Assembly: GCA_025457845.1 (NCBI GenBank)
Contig: JALOTO010000065.1
Span: 1 to 8,079 of the forward strand
DNA length: 8,079 bases
Direction of reading: 5' to 3'
Origin: Thermoplasmata archaeon
Lineage (GTDB): Archaea > Thermoplasmatota > Thermoplasmata > UBA10834
Each line of letters opens with the position of its first letter. Positions within the stretch are counted from its first letter, which is position 1. The notes beneath the pieces were generated by a model that was not told the origin of the DNA, searched no databases, and saw only the letters and a list, made by a program, of their open reading frames with translations. Positions 1 through 6,834 of the stretch are shown one piece after another. A program made the position numbers and the translations under genes.

Positions 1-1
1 C

Positions 2-298
2 CAACTGGCGACCGACATACAGATAATAAACGACCCTAGCGTGGTGCCGAACGACCCAGTGCTCATATACATCAAGAACGTCGGGAAGGTGACGTTGAAT
101 CAGGAGCTCGTCAGCGTGATGCTCGACGGGACTGCTGTTGCGAACGCCACCGTAACCGTCACGGGAGGCACGTCCGCGTACTGGGAACCGACGAGCGTGT
201 TGACGGTCTCGATAGACCAGAGCCTCGCCGCGGGGGACCACACGGTCACAGTGACGACCGAGAACGGCGTCAGCGATAAGATGGACTTCCGCATATGA
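2..298 (+). CDS. arlG: Archaellum stator protein ArlG/FlaG, 3' part (5' end outside window)
   Basis: The frame is open from base 2 and ends at TGA 296-298, giving 98 residues of the C-terminal part of an ArlG (FlaG) protein. Visible features are TDIQIINDP near residues 4-12 and IYIKNVGKVTL near 22-32, followed by alternating beta-strand segments (61-71 and 77-89, the latter with AGDHTVTV). This fits the small beta-sandwich domain of the family. ArlG normally has one N-terminal membrane helix, which would lie upstream of the window. In the family, ArlG with ArlF forms the envelope-side stator that ties the rotating motor to the S-layer. Assignment rests on the IINDP and YIKNxGK signatures and on arlH following 20 nt downstream. 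A GTG at 41 could be read as a start, but the frame is open to the window edge and the family pattern begins before it, so the gene is 5'-partial. ArlF, a relative, is the main alternative. Confidence 0.85.
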   Translation, partial: QLATDIQIINDPSVVPNDPVLIYIKNVGKVTLNQELVSVMLDGTAVANATVTVTGGTSAYWEPTSVLTVSIDQSLAAGDHTVTVTTENGVSDKMDFRI

Positions 299-318
299 GG
301 CAGGGGGCCTGACCCTCC

Positions 319-1017
319 TTGGGAGAAGTCTACAAGCTTCAGATAGCCCGCGACGACCTGCACGACCAGATGGGGCAGGGCATACCAGCGGGCACCATCA
401 CCCTCGTCGAGGGGGCCCAGGGGGCAGGCAAGAGCGCGGTCCTGCAGCGCATGACCTACGGATTCATATCCAACAAGTACTCGGTCACCTACATCTCGAC
501 TGAACAGACCGTCAGGGACTTCATCAACCAGATGTACTCGCTCGACTACCCAGTGGCGTCCTCCTTGCTCGACGAGAAGCTGCTCTTCGTGCCGGTCTAC
601 GCACTCGTAGGCCAATCGAGGAGCAGGGACGACTTCCTGGGCATGCTGATGAAGGCGAAGGAGCTCTTCAGAAGCGACGTGATCATCATAGACACATTCT
701 CCAGCCTTGTGAGCAACAGCCTGCAGAAGGAGGAGAACAGCCTCAGGATACTCGGTTTCTTCAAGAAGCTGGCCGGCATGGGGAAGAGCATCATACTGTC
801 TGTCGACCCGACCGAGCTGAAGCCGGAGACGCTGAACCCGTTCGAATCCGACAGCCATATATTCCTCAACGTCGTGGTCGCCCAGGTCGGCGGCATGATA
901 TCCAGGAGCATCATGGTCAAGAGGTTCTCGAGCACGCAGTTCAGGGTTGCCCCCATAATCGGGTTCAGGATCGAGCCGAACGTCGGCATGGTCATCGAGA
1001 TAACCTCGGTGGCGTGA
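319..1017 (+). CDS. arlH: Archaellum motor regulatory ATPase ArlH/FlaH
   Basis: This is a 232-residue KaiC/RecA-like ATP-binding protein, the usual ArlH length. ArlH binds ATP, docks on ArlI and regulates assembly of the archaellum motor at the cytoplasmic side of the membrane. Walker A is GAQGAGKS at 32-39, preceded by the family-typical GIPAGTITLVEG (21-32). YISTEQT spans 58-64. The Walker B strand VIIID is at 121-125, ending in Asp125. The start is TTG 319: an in-frame TGA at 310-312 rules out a longer protein, and the next ATG (370) would remove the first strand of the fold. The Shine-Dalgarno is weak (a G-run at 303-307, 11 nt away), so expression may rely on coupling to arlG 20 nt upstream. 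The stop codon overlaps the ribosome binding site of the following arlI copy, which fits one transcript. The family assignment is secure. Confidence 0.95.
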   Translation: MGEVYKLQIARDDLHDQMGQGIPAGTITLVEGAQGAGKSAVLQRMTYGFISNKYSVTYISTEQTVRDFINQMYSLDYPVASSLLDEKLLFVPVYALVGQSRSRDDFLGMLMKAKELFRSDVIIIDTFSSLVSNSLQKEENSLRILGFFKKLAGMGKSIILSVDPTELKPETLNPFESDSHIFLNVVVAQVGGMISRSIMVKRFSSTQFRVAPIIGFRIEPNVGMVIEITSVA

Positions 1018-1022
1018 GGAGG
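1016..1022 (+). promoter_or_regulatory. Ribosome binding site of arlI copy 1, overlapping the arlH stop
   Basis: GAGGAGG lies 7 nt upstream of ATG 1030 and overlaps the arlH stop codon (TGA 1015-1017). It is a strong Shine-Dalgarno match, fixes the arlI1 start and implies tight translational linkage between arlH and arlI1. Confidence 0.8.
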
Positions 1023-1029
1023 ACAGTAC

Positions 1030-2661
1030 ATGCCAGCGAACCTGAGCGCGGTGATGGCCCGTAACCCCCACCTCAGCATCTACCTGCAGGAGTACGCTCA
1101 GAAGACGAAGCTGAACCCCAACTTCGTGGAGACGGTCACCCGGGACCAGGCCAAGGACGGGACCGTGAACATAGTCTATCCCGTCGGCGACCCCATCTTC
1201 ATACACCTCCACGGGTCCAAGGATACTGGTTACAGGTACACGGTCGTGCAGCCGATCCTGACCGACGATCTCAGGCCGAAGTACACGAGCGTCATCGACA
1301 GGGTCTTCCTCCAGGCAGGCAAGGAGAAGATACACACGACCGACCAGGAGTTCACAGAGGTCGTCGACAAGATACTCAAGGAGAATGTGAAGGTCACAGG
1401 TGGACGGCCCCCGTCAAAGGCCACGCAACTGTTCAGGCCAGAGCACAAGATCTACATGAGCGACGAGGACTTCAGCGTGGTGGACTACTACGTGAAGAGG
1501 AACGTCGTCCAGAACGGGGTCCTCGAACCCCTCCTGAGGGACCCGTACATCGAGGACATACACTGCATAGGCCCCAAGAACATCAACCTCTACCACAAGG
1601 TCTTCGGGATGAGCGAGACCAACATCAGGTTCGAGTCTCTGGAGGACCTCGACAGGTACGCCAAGGGCATGAGCGAGAGGATGGGGAGACCGGCATCCAT
1701 CTCGAGGCCCATCATCGACGGCGCGCTCCCCGACGGATCCCGTATCAACATCGTCTATGCGGACGACGTCAGCGTCTCCGGGCCGACCTTCACAATCAGG
1801 AAGTTCGCCACCGAACCGATCAGCGCGCCGCAGCTCGCGAAGTGGAACACCATGAGCGCCCAGGAGGCAGCATACCTCTGGCTCTGCCTGGAGAACGGCA
1901 TGTCGGTGTTCGTCTGCGGCGAGACGGCCTCCGGCAAGACCACGCTCCTCAACGCCATCTTCCCGTTCATCAGGTACGACCAGAAGATCTTCTCCGCAGA
2001 GGACACCCTCGAGGTGCAGCCGCCCCAGGAAGTCTGGCAGCAGCTGTCCACCAGGGAGTTCGGGCCGGAGGACAGCAGGGTCGACACCTTCGCGCTGCTA
2101 AGGGCCGGCCTGAGGTCCAGGCCGAACTACATCATCGTCGGTGAGATCAGAGGGAAGGAGGGCAACGTGGCGTTCCAGGCCATGCAGACGGGCATCCCAG
2201 TCATGGCCACCTTCCACGCCGCGTCCGTCAAGAGGATGATCCAGAGGTTCACCGGCGCACCAATCAGCGTCCCGATAACCAGCATGGACAATTTGAACGT
2301 GGCAGTCTTCCAGGCAGGGATATACAGGGCCGGGAAGCTCATCAGGAGGACCCTGTCCATCGAGGAGATTCTCGGATACAGCGAATCCATGGGCGGCGTC
2401 ATGACCAGGGCCGTCTTCGTCTGGAACCCCGTATCGGACCAACACCTGTTCAGGGGCATGAACAACTCATTCATCCTCGAGGAGAAGATCGCGGTCAAGA
2501 GGGGCTACAAGGACAAGAGGGACATCTACAAGGAGCTCGCCCTCCGCACGAGGATCATCGAGAAGATGATGGAGACCAACATGACCGCTTACAAGACCGC
2601 GAACGACATCCTGAAGGCCTTCCAGAAGGAGGGCGTCTCGGGACTCCCGTTCAGCGTGTGA
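1030..2661 (+). CDS. arlI: Archaellum motor ATPase ArlI/FlaI, paralog 1
   Basis: This is a 543-residue secretion-superfamily (GspE/PilB-like) ATPase, normal length for ArlI. The hexameric ArlI powers both archaellum assembly and rotation and acts with ArlH on the cytoplasmic face of ArlJ. The N-terminal domain is about 1-270. Core motifs are Walker A GETASGKTT at 297-305, the Asp box SAEDT at 322-326, the Walker B region IIVGEIRG at 368-375 with Glu372, and the His box ATFHA at 393-397. All catalytic elements look intact. One oddity: the usual TGH triplet of this superfamily reads TGI here (Ile389), whereas the second copy in this window keeps His. The protein ends in GVSGLPFSV, nearly the same tail as paralog 2. 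ATG 1030 has a strong Shine-Dalgarno 7 nt upstream. A hairpin with a T-run follows the stop, so transcription may end here. An ATPase for an archaeal pilus is possible, but position directly after arlH argues for the archaellum. Confidence 0.93.
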   Translation: MPANLSAVMARNPHLSIYLQEYAQKTKLNPNFVETVTRDQAKDGTVNIVYPVGDPIFIHLHGSKDTGYRYTVVQPILTDDLRPKYTSVIDRVFLQAGKEKIHTTDQEFTEVVDKILKENVKVTGGRPPSKATQLFRPEHKIYMSDEDFSVVDYYVKRNVVQNGVLEPLLRDPYIEDIHCIGPKNINLYHKVFGMSETNIRFESLEDLDRYAKGMSERMGRPASISRPIIDGALPDGSRINIVYADDVSVSGPTFTIRKFATEPISAPQLAKWNTMSAQEAAYLWLCLENGMSVFVCGETASGKTTLLNAIFPFIRYDQKIFSAEDTLEVQPPQEVWQQLSTREFGPEDSRVDTFALLRAGLRSRPNYIIVGEIRGKEGNVAFQAMQTGIPVMATFHAASVKRMIQRFTGAPISVPITSMDNLNVAVFQAGIYRAGKLIRRTLSIEEILGYSESMGGVMTRAVFVWNPVSDQHLFRGMNNSFILEEKIAVKRGYKDKRDIYKELALRTRIIEKMMETNMTAYKTANDILKAFQKEGVSGLPFSV

Positions 2662-2670
2662 TACCGGTAC

Positions 2671-2690
2671 GGCCAGCAGTTGGCCCTTTT
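2671..2690 (+). terminator. Hairpin followed by T-run after arlI paralog 1
   Basis: GGCCA (2671-2675) pairs with TGGCC (2681-2685) around a 5-nt loop and is followed by CTTTT (2686-2690). It begins 10 nt after the arlI1 stop. Archaeal termination depends mainly on the T-run, and this one is short, so it may be partial. Its T-run also forms the first bases of the repeated promoter element, so the two functions would abut. Confidence 0.45.
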
Positions 2691-2727
2691 GATAGTCAGG
2701 CATGAGAATTGAGCCTCAACCCTTATA
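2688..2727 (+). promoter_or_regulatory. Promoter with extended upstream element, copy 1 (before arlI paralog 2)
   Basis: This 40-bp element matches 7128-7167 at 35 of 40 positions. The conserved blocks are TTTGATAGTCAGG (2688-2700), GAGAATTGAGC (2704-2714) and CAACCCTTATA (2717-2727); mismatches fall only at 2701-2703 and 2715-2716. The last block contains a TATA box (TTATA 2723-2727) and its flank, so transcription should start near 2748-2753. Conservation reaches about 35 bp upstream of the TATA box, further than core elements explain, and suggests a regulator binding site. A TTG...CAA half-dyad (2710-2719) is present in both copies. This would give arlI2-arlJ their own promoter inside the archaellum cluster. 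The regulator is unknown. Confidence 0.7.
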
Positions 2728-2764
2728 GGCCGTCCGGCCGGATGTTCGTCCGAGGCCACCGAGC

Positions 2765-2860
2765 ATGCGCTCCACCGAATGGGCTGAGTCACCGCACGGT
2801 GCCCCTGACTCCACAGGGCGAAGGCAGCGGTCCCGCCGGCCCCTAGGAGGGGAGTGCTGA
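2765..2860 (+). CDS. Possible 31-residue leader ORF overlapping the arlI paralog 2 start
   Basis: ATG 2765 opens a 31-codon frame ending at TGA 2858-2860, which shares its final A with the arlI2 ATG (TGATG arrangement). GAGG at 2752-2755 lies 9 nt upstream, and the predicted transcript start is about 2750. The product would be Arg- and Gly-rich, without a recognisable domain. It passes through the hairpin that covers the arlI2 Shine-Dalgarno, so its translation could expose that site. Chance is a real alternative in GC-rich DNA; only position and the stop-start overlap support it. Confidence 0.2.
   Translation: MRSTEWAESPHGAPDSTGRRQRSRRPLGGEC
2840..2852 (+). promoter_or_regulatory. Shine-Dalgarno of arlI paralog 2 inside a small hairpin
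   Basis: AGGAGG (2845-2850) lies 9 nt before ATG 2860, good spacing for that start and too close (3 nt) for the GTG at 2854. CCCCT (2840-2844) can pair with AGGGG (2848-2852) around a 3-nt loop and would partly hide the site. The Shine-Dalgarno call is firm; a regulatory role for the hairpin is inference. Confidence 0.6.
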
Positions 2861-4506
2861 TGCCGGCCGACAAGGTGGCGTTCTCGAAGGCCATGGAGCG
2901 GAACCCGCACCTCTCAGTGCACGTTCAGGAGTTCATGAACGTCCACAGGAAGATGCCCGAGTTCCACCCCTCGTTGGCCAAGGAAGTCGGGGACAGGGAG
3001 GAGCTCAACATCATCTACCCGATAGGCGACCCACTCTTCGTCCACGTCTTCATGACGAAGTCGGTACCGATCACCTATACGTCCGTCCAACCCATCCTCG
3101 ACGACCAGCTGCGCCCGAGGTATGACCGCATCATCCACCAGGTGTACAACAAGGCGCTGCTGGAGAAGCCGCACGACACCCTCAAGGAGTTCGAGGAGAA
3201 CTTGATGAAGCTCATAGATTCTTCGACGGTCGTCTCCGAGAGGACTGACATGCCCAAGAGGAAGCTCTTCGGGGACCTCTTCGCGGAGCCCAGGATCCCT
3301 GTGACCGAGGAGGAGCTCGACAGGGTCAGGTTCCACGCGAGGCAGAACATCGTCCTCAACGGGCCGCTTCAGCCGCTCCTCATGGACCCGTACATCGAGG
3401 ACATATCCTGCATAGGGACGCAGAACATCTCCCTGATCCACAAGATATTCCAGGCGACCCCGACGAACATCAAGTTCTCTTCCGAGGAGGAGTTGGACAA
3501 CTACGTCCGGTCGATGAGCGAGAGGATCGGCAGGCCGGTGTCCATGGCCAGGCCAATCATCGACGGGACGCTCCAGGACGGCTCCAGGATAAACCTGGTC
3601 TACGCGGACGACGTCAGCGTGCGCGGGCCCAGCTTCTCGATCAGGAAGTTCGCCGCGGAGCCCATAAGCATCACGCAGCTGGTGAACTGGAACACCGTGA
3701 GCGCCCAGGAGGCCGCATACATATGGATGTGCCTCGAGGAGGGGATGAGCATCTTCTTCTGCGGGGAGACCGCATCGGGCAAGACCACGACGATGGGCGC
3801 GGCCCTCCCGTTCATCAGGCACGAGAGCAAGATATACACCGCCGAGGACACGATCGAGATACAGGTGCCCCACAAGGTCTGGCAGAGGCTCGCCACCAGG
3901 GACTTCGGTCCGGAGGAGAGCAGGGTGGACACGTTCGCGCTGCTGAAGGCGGCGCTCAGATCCAGGCCGAACTACATCATCGTCGGCGAGATAAGAGGCA
4001 AGGAAGGCAGCGTCGCCTTCCAGGCCATGCAGACCGGGCACCCGGTGCTCGCGACCTTCCACGCGGCCTCCACGAGGAAACTGATCCAGAGGTTCACGAG
4101 CGACCCGATCAACGTCCCCATCACGTTCATCGACAACCTCAACGTCGCATTCTTCCAGGGCGGCATCTACAGGGGCGGCAAGTTCCTCAGGAGGACCCTC
4201 TTCATAGACGAGATAGTCGGCTACAACGAGGCCCTGGGCGGCATCATGACAAGGACGGTCTTCATGTGGAACGCCGCGGACGACACGCACGTCTTCAAGG
4301 GGATGAACAACTCGTTCATCCTCGAGGAGAAGATCGCTGTCAAGAGGGGGTACTCCGACAAGAGGAAGATCTACGAGGACCTCGCGCTGAGGACCAGGGT
4401 CATCGAGGAGATGGTCCGTCGGGGGATCCTCAAGTTCGAGCAGGTCGACAAGATCATGGAGGAGTTCCAGAAGAAGGGGGTGAGCGGCCTACCCTTCCCG
4501 GTGTAG
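2860..4506 (+). CDS. arlI: Archaellum motor ATPase ArlI/FlaI, paralog 2
   Basis: This is a second full-length ArlI, 548 residues from ATG 2860. That start is preferred over GTG 2854 because AGGAGG sits 9 nt upstream and because it gives MPAD, matching the MPAN start of paralog 1. Motifs are Walker A GETASGKTT at 302-310, Asp box TAEDT at 327-331, Walker B region IIVGEIRG at 373-380 with Glu377, and His box ATFHA at 398-402. The TGH triplet is intact (His394). From SAQEAAY to the C-terminus the two paralogs align without gaps over 268 residues with about 69% identity by hand count; the first ~150 residues are much less alike. arlJ begins 7 nt after the stop, so this copy forms a unit with the platform protein, whereas paralog 1 is joined to arlH. 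It has its own predicted promoter (2688-2727) and a leader of about 110 nt. The division of labour between the copies cannot be read from sequence. Confidence 0.93.
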   Translation: MPADKVAFSKAMERNPHLSVHVQEFMNVHRKMPEFHPSLAKEVGDREELNIIYPIGDPLFVHVFMTKSVPITYTSVQPILDDQLRPRYDRIIHQVYNKALLEKPHDTLKEFEENLMKLIDSSTVVSERTDMPKRKLFGDLFAEPRIPVTEEELDRVRFHARQNIVLNGPLQPLLMDPYIEDISCIGTQNISLIHKIFQATPTNIKFSSEEELDNYVRSMSERIGRPVSMARPIIDGTLQDGSRINLVYADDVSVRGPSFSIRKFAAEPISITQLVNWNTVSAQEAAYIWMCLEEGMSIFFCGETASGKTTTMGAALPFIRHESKIYTAEDTIEIQVPHKVWQRLATRDFGPEESRVDTFALLKAALRSRPNYIIVGEIRGKEGSVAFQAMQTGHPVLATFHAASTRKLIQRFTSDPINVPITFIDNLNVAFFQGGIYRGGKFLRRTLFIDEIVGYNEALGGIMTRTVFMWNAADDTHVFKGMNNSFILEEKIAVKRGYSDKRKIYEDLALRTRVIEEMVRRGILKFEQVDKIMEEFQKKGVSGLPFPV

Positions 4507-4513
4507 GCGGTCC

Positions 4514-6172
4514 ATGACAGAGAACAAGTTCGTCCGGATGTACAAGTCCATGGACATGCCGGTCACGAGGTATTTCACCAGGTACGCGCTCCCCCTGGTG
4601 ATCCTCGGCATAGTCCTCACGGCGGTGCTCGTCGTTCTCCTCCCGGAGCTCGCCACGGACCGGATATTCAGGTACCTGTTCGTCGCGATCCCTGTGATGA
4701 CCAGCGTGGTCGCCATCCTCATCCCTCTCCTGATGGGCGAGAGGAAGAAGATGCAGATCGAGAGGAACATGCACCTCTTCCTGATCAGGATGAGCGTCCT
4801 GGCCACCTCGAAGCTGCCCAGGAAGAAGATGCTCGAGATCCTGTCGCAGGTCAAGGAGTACGAGGCGCTCAGCGACGAGGTCGAGAAGATCTACAAGCTC
4901 ATGGAGTACTGGAACATGGGCATGTCGGACGCGGCAAGGACCGTCGCCAGGCGCACGCCGTCGCTCCTCCTGGCGGACTTCCTCGACCGCCTGGCGCACT
5001 CCTCCGACGCGGGCGAGGACATGGAGGAATTCCTGACCAAGGAGAGGGAGGTCGCCATGAGCACCTACCTCAACAAGTACGACACCTCCCTGAAGGACAT
5101 CGACCTGCTCCTGGAGATATTCGTCGCGGTCCTCATCTCACTCATGTTCATCCTGGTGTTCATCGCCCTGCTCCCGGTGTTCATAAACACATCCATCACT
5201 CTGATCCTGCCTGCAGTCGCGCTCTGCTTCGTCGGCATCGAAGGGTTCGTGCTCTACCTGGTCAAGAGTTTCCTGCCGTCCGACCCGGTCTGGCACAACA
5301 TGAAGGAGAAGAACCAGGTGGACAGGACCCTGAAGACCGTGCTGCCGACGACCTACGCGGCATGCATCGCCCTGGTCGTCTTCGCCATCATGGTCGGCCT
5401 GCCGATCACCGCCGTGCTCGCGCTCAGCGTGACCCCGCTCATCTACCCCGGCTTCATGATACGCAAGGAGGAGAAGCGCGTCCGCGCGCGCGACGAGAAC
5501 TACGACTCCTTCATCAGGGCCGTCGGAGGGTACGCCGCGACGGCCGGAGCCGCGGTCACCGACGGTATAGGGCGTCTCAGCAAGCACGACTTCGGGGAAC
5601 TGACCGAGAGCGTAACCACACTCTACAGGCGCCTTCTGACGAGGATCGACCAGATAAGGGCATGGAACATGTTCGCGGCCGACAGCGGGAGCAACCTCAT
5701 CTCCAAGTTCACGGAGATGTACGTCGTCGGCCTGGCGGTCGGCGGCAAGGTCGATCAGGTCATAGACATCATCTCAGGCAACTTCGTCAAACTGATGAAC
5801 GTCCGGAGGAAGAGGTACCAGGCGGCGGACAACATGCTGGGCACGATGTACGGCATGTCCATCGGCATCACCTTCACCCTGTTCTCCGCGCTCAGCCTCA
5901 TGGAACTGTTGAACGACATGAACTCCCAGTTCGCACTCTCGCAGACCACGATAGTACTCCCCATCGCCCTGCAGTCCTTCGACCTCTCGTTCGCCGAGGG
6001 GGTCTTCATGTTCATCGTCATGGTCCACTCGCTCATATCCGCCAACATAGTCACATTCGCGGGGGGCGGCCACAAGCACAGCTTCTACATCAACTTCGCC
6101 ATGATCACCTGGATCAGCACCGTGACCGCGATCGTCACACAGCTCCTGCTAAAGACCGTCCTGCAGCTCTGA
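4514..6172 (+). CDS. arlJ: Archaellum platform membrane protein ArlJ/FlaJ
   Basis: This is a 552-residue polytopic membrane protein of the T2SF/TadC class, the usual ArlJ length. ArlJ is the membrane platform on which the ArlI-ArlH motor docks and from which archaellins are assembled. Hydrophobic segments are near residues 25-44, 53-74, 199-222, 226-251, 277-313 (probably two), 440-465, 495-515 and 525-548. Two cytoplasmic T2SF-like regions lie between them (about 80-198 and 315-440), rich in charged helices. The C-terminal part contains GGGHKHSFYINF (517-528) before the last helix, consistent with the family. ATG 4514 is 7 nt after the arlI2 stop; the only ribosome site is a weak GGCGG at 4506-4510, so coupling to arlI2 is likely. 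After the stop, TCGCG (6174-6178) and CGCGA (6190-6194) form a weak stem without a T-run, so termination here is uncertain. Confidence 0.94.
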   Translation: MTENKFVRMYKSMDMPVTRYFTRYALPLVILGIVLTAVLVVLLPELATDRIFRYLFVAIPVMTSVVAILIPLLMGERKKMQIERNMHLFLIRMSVLATSKLPRKKMLEILSQVKEYEALSDEVEKIYKLMEYWNMGMSDAARTVARRTPSLLLADFLDRLAHSSDAGEDMEEFLTKEREVAMSTYLNKYDTSLKDIDLLLEIFVAVLISLMFILVFIALLPVFINTSITLILPAVALCFVGIEGFVLYLVKSFLPSDPVWHNMKEKNQVDRTLKTVLPTTYAACIALVVFAIMVGLPITAVLALSVTPLIYPGFMIRKEEKRVRARDENYDSFIRAVGGYAATAGAAVTDGIGRLSKHDFGELTESVTTLYRRLLTRIDQIRAWNMFAADSGSNLISKFTEMYVVGLAVGGKVDQVIDIISGNFVKLMNVRRKRYQAADNMLGTMYGMSIGITFTLFSALSLMELLNDMNSQFALSQTTIVLPIALQSFDLSFAEGVFMFIVMVHSLISANIVTFAGGGHKHSFYINFAMITWISTVTAIVTQLLLKTVLQL

Positions 6173-6202
6173 TTCGCGGGAATGGCCCACGCGATGCCCC
6201 TG

Positions 6203-6220
6203 TCAAACGAAACCGATATG
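6203..6220 (+). promoter_or_regulatory. Weak candidate promoter before the isochorismatase-family gene
   Basis: ACGAAACCGATATG (6207-6220) resembles an A-rich BRE followed by a poor TATA box, and would place a start near 6243, about 12 nt before ATG 6255. It lacks the extended element seen at 2688 and 7128. Read-through from arlJ is equally possible. Confidence 0.25.
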
Positions 6221-6254
6221 AACTCCGCCGGTGATTGGATGGGCGGTAAGGACA

Positions 6255-6758
6255 ATGAGGCCAGCACTAGTCGTCCTCGACATCCAGAACGTGTGGCTCG
6301 AGCAGAAGCCGGAGCTCAAGAAGTCGGTGGACAGACGCATCAATGTCATCAACGGGGCGATAGCCTGGTTCAGACGAGCCAAGCTCCCCGTGATCGTTGT
6401 ATGCCACGAGGACAGGGAGATGGGCGTGGTGCCTGGCACCAGGGATTTCGAGATCTACTCGGCGGTCGCCGTCGAGAAGACTGATCCCAGGATCACGAAG
6501 CAGTATCCGAACAGCTTCGGGAAGACCGACCTCGAAGGACTCCTACGCAAGCTCGGCCGCGACTCAATCGTCATCGTCGGGCTGAGCGCCAGCGAGTGCG
6601 TCCTTGGCACCTACTTCGGCGCATGGGACTGGAACATCCATCCGTACATCCTCAAGGGCGGGATCGCATCCCACAACGAGGACCATGTGCGGGCGGCTGA
6701 GGACATCTGCCAGACCACCTCCCTCGACGCTCTCGAGAAGGAAATCGCTGGCAAGTAG
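6255..6758 (+). CDS. Isochorismatase-family cysteine hydrolase
   Basis: This 167-residue protein is a compact member of the isochorismatase-like superfamily (nicotinamidase and related amidases). The start RPALVVLDIQN carries the first catalytic residue, Asp9. Lys82, in KQYPNSFGKTDL, fits the second. Cys115, in VGLSASECVLGTYF, fits the nucleophile. The complete triad suggests an active cytoplasmic hydrolase; the substrate cannot be told from this sequence. The metal-site pattern of true nicotinamidases is not evident, so I do not call pncA. ATG 6255 is chosen because the family begins almost directly at this first strand and GGGCGGT (6241-6247) lies 7 nt upstream; a GTG at 6231 would add eight unlikely residues. 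It lies 82 nt after arlJ on the same strand, but nothing links it to motility. A CAGGG/CCCTG hairpin follows 2 nt after the stop. Confidence 0.85.
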   Translation: MRPALVVLDIQNVWLEQKPELKKSVDRRINVINGAIAWFRRAKLPVIVVCHEDREMGVVPGTRDFEIYSAVAVEKTDPRITKQYPNSFGKTDLEGLLRKLGRDSIVIVGLSASECVLGTYFGAWDWNIHPYILKGGIASHNEDHVRAAEDICQTTSLDALEKEIAGK

Positions 6759-6760
6759 TC

Positions 6761-6774
6761 CAGGGAGATCCCTG
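6761..6774 (+). terminator. Hairpin directly after the hydrolase stop
   Basis: CAGGG (6761-6765) and CCCTG (6770-6774) form a perfect 5-bp stem with an AGAT loop, starting 2 nt after the stop. There is no T-run behind it, so a termination role is weakly supported. Confidence 0.25.
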
Positions 6775-6834
6775 CACGGGCCGTCGGCTCGACTGCCTGA
6801 ATGATGACCATGAGTGCTCCGTCTGTGCCGTCGG

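Noticed and set aside
100..1335. 411-codon open frame on the minus strand
   Set aside because: It lies antisense to arlG, arlH and arlI1, which carry clear family motifs; the composition is rich in Asp, Val, Leu and Arg as expected for the complement of GC-rich coding DNA, with no domain.
2742..2846. 34-codon frame in the arlI2 leader, alternative to the one at 2765
   Set aside because: Its ATG is at or upstream of the predicted transcript start and its stop does not couple to the arlI2 start.
2854..2859. GTG 2854 as start of arlI paralog 2
   Set aside because: Only 3 nt from AGGAGG; ATG 2860 has 9-nt spacing and aligns with the MPA start of paralog 1.
2914..4290. 458-codon open frame on the minus strand
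   Set aside because: Complement shadow of arlI paralog 2; low-complexity Glu, Arg, Val and Leu content and no recognisable motif.
5362..6234. 290-codon frame on the plus strand inside arlJ
   Set aside because: Out-of-frame shadow, rich in His, Arg and Gly; arlJ in the real frame has the expected membrane segments.
6231..6254. GTG 6231 as start of the hydrolase
   Set aside because: It would add eight residues before the family's normal first strand; ATG 6255 has a suitable ribosome site.
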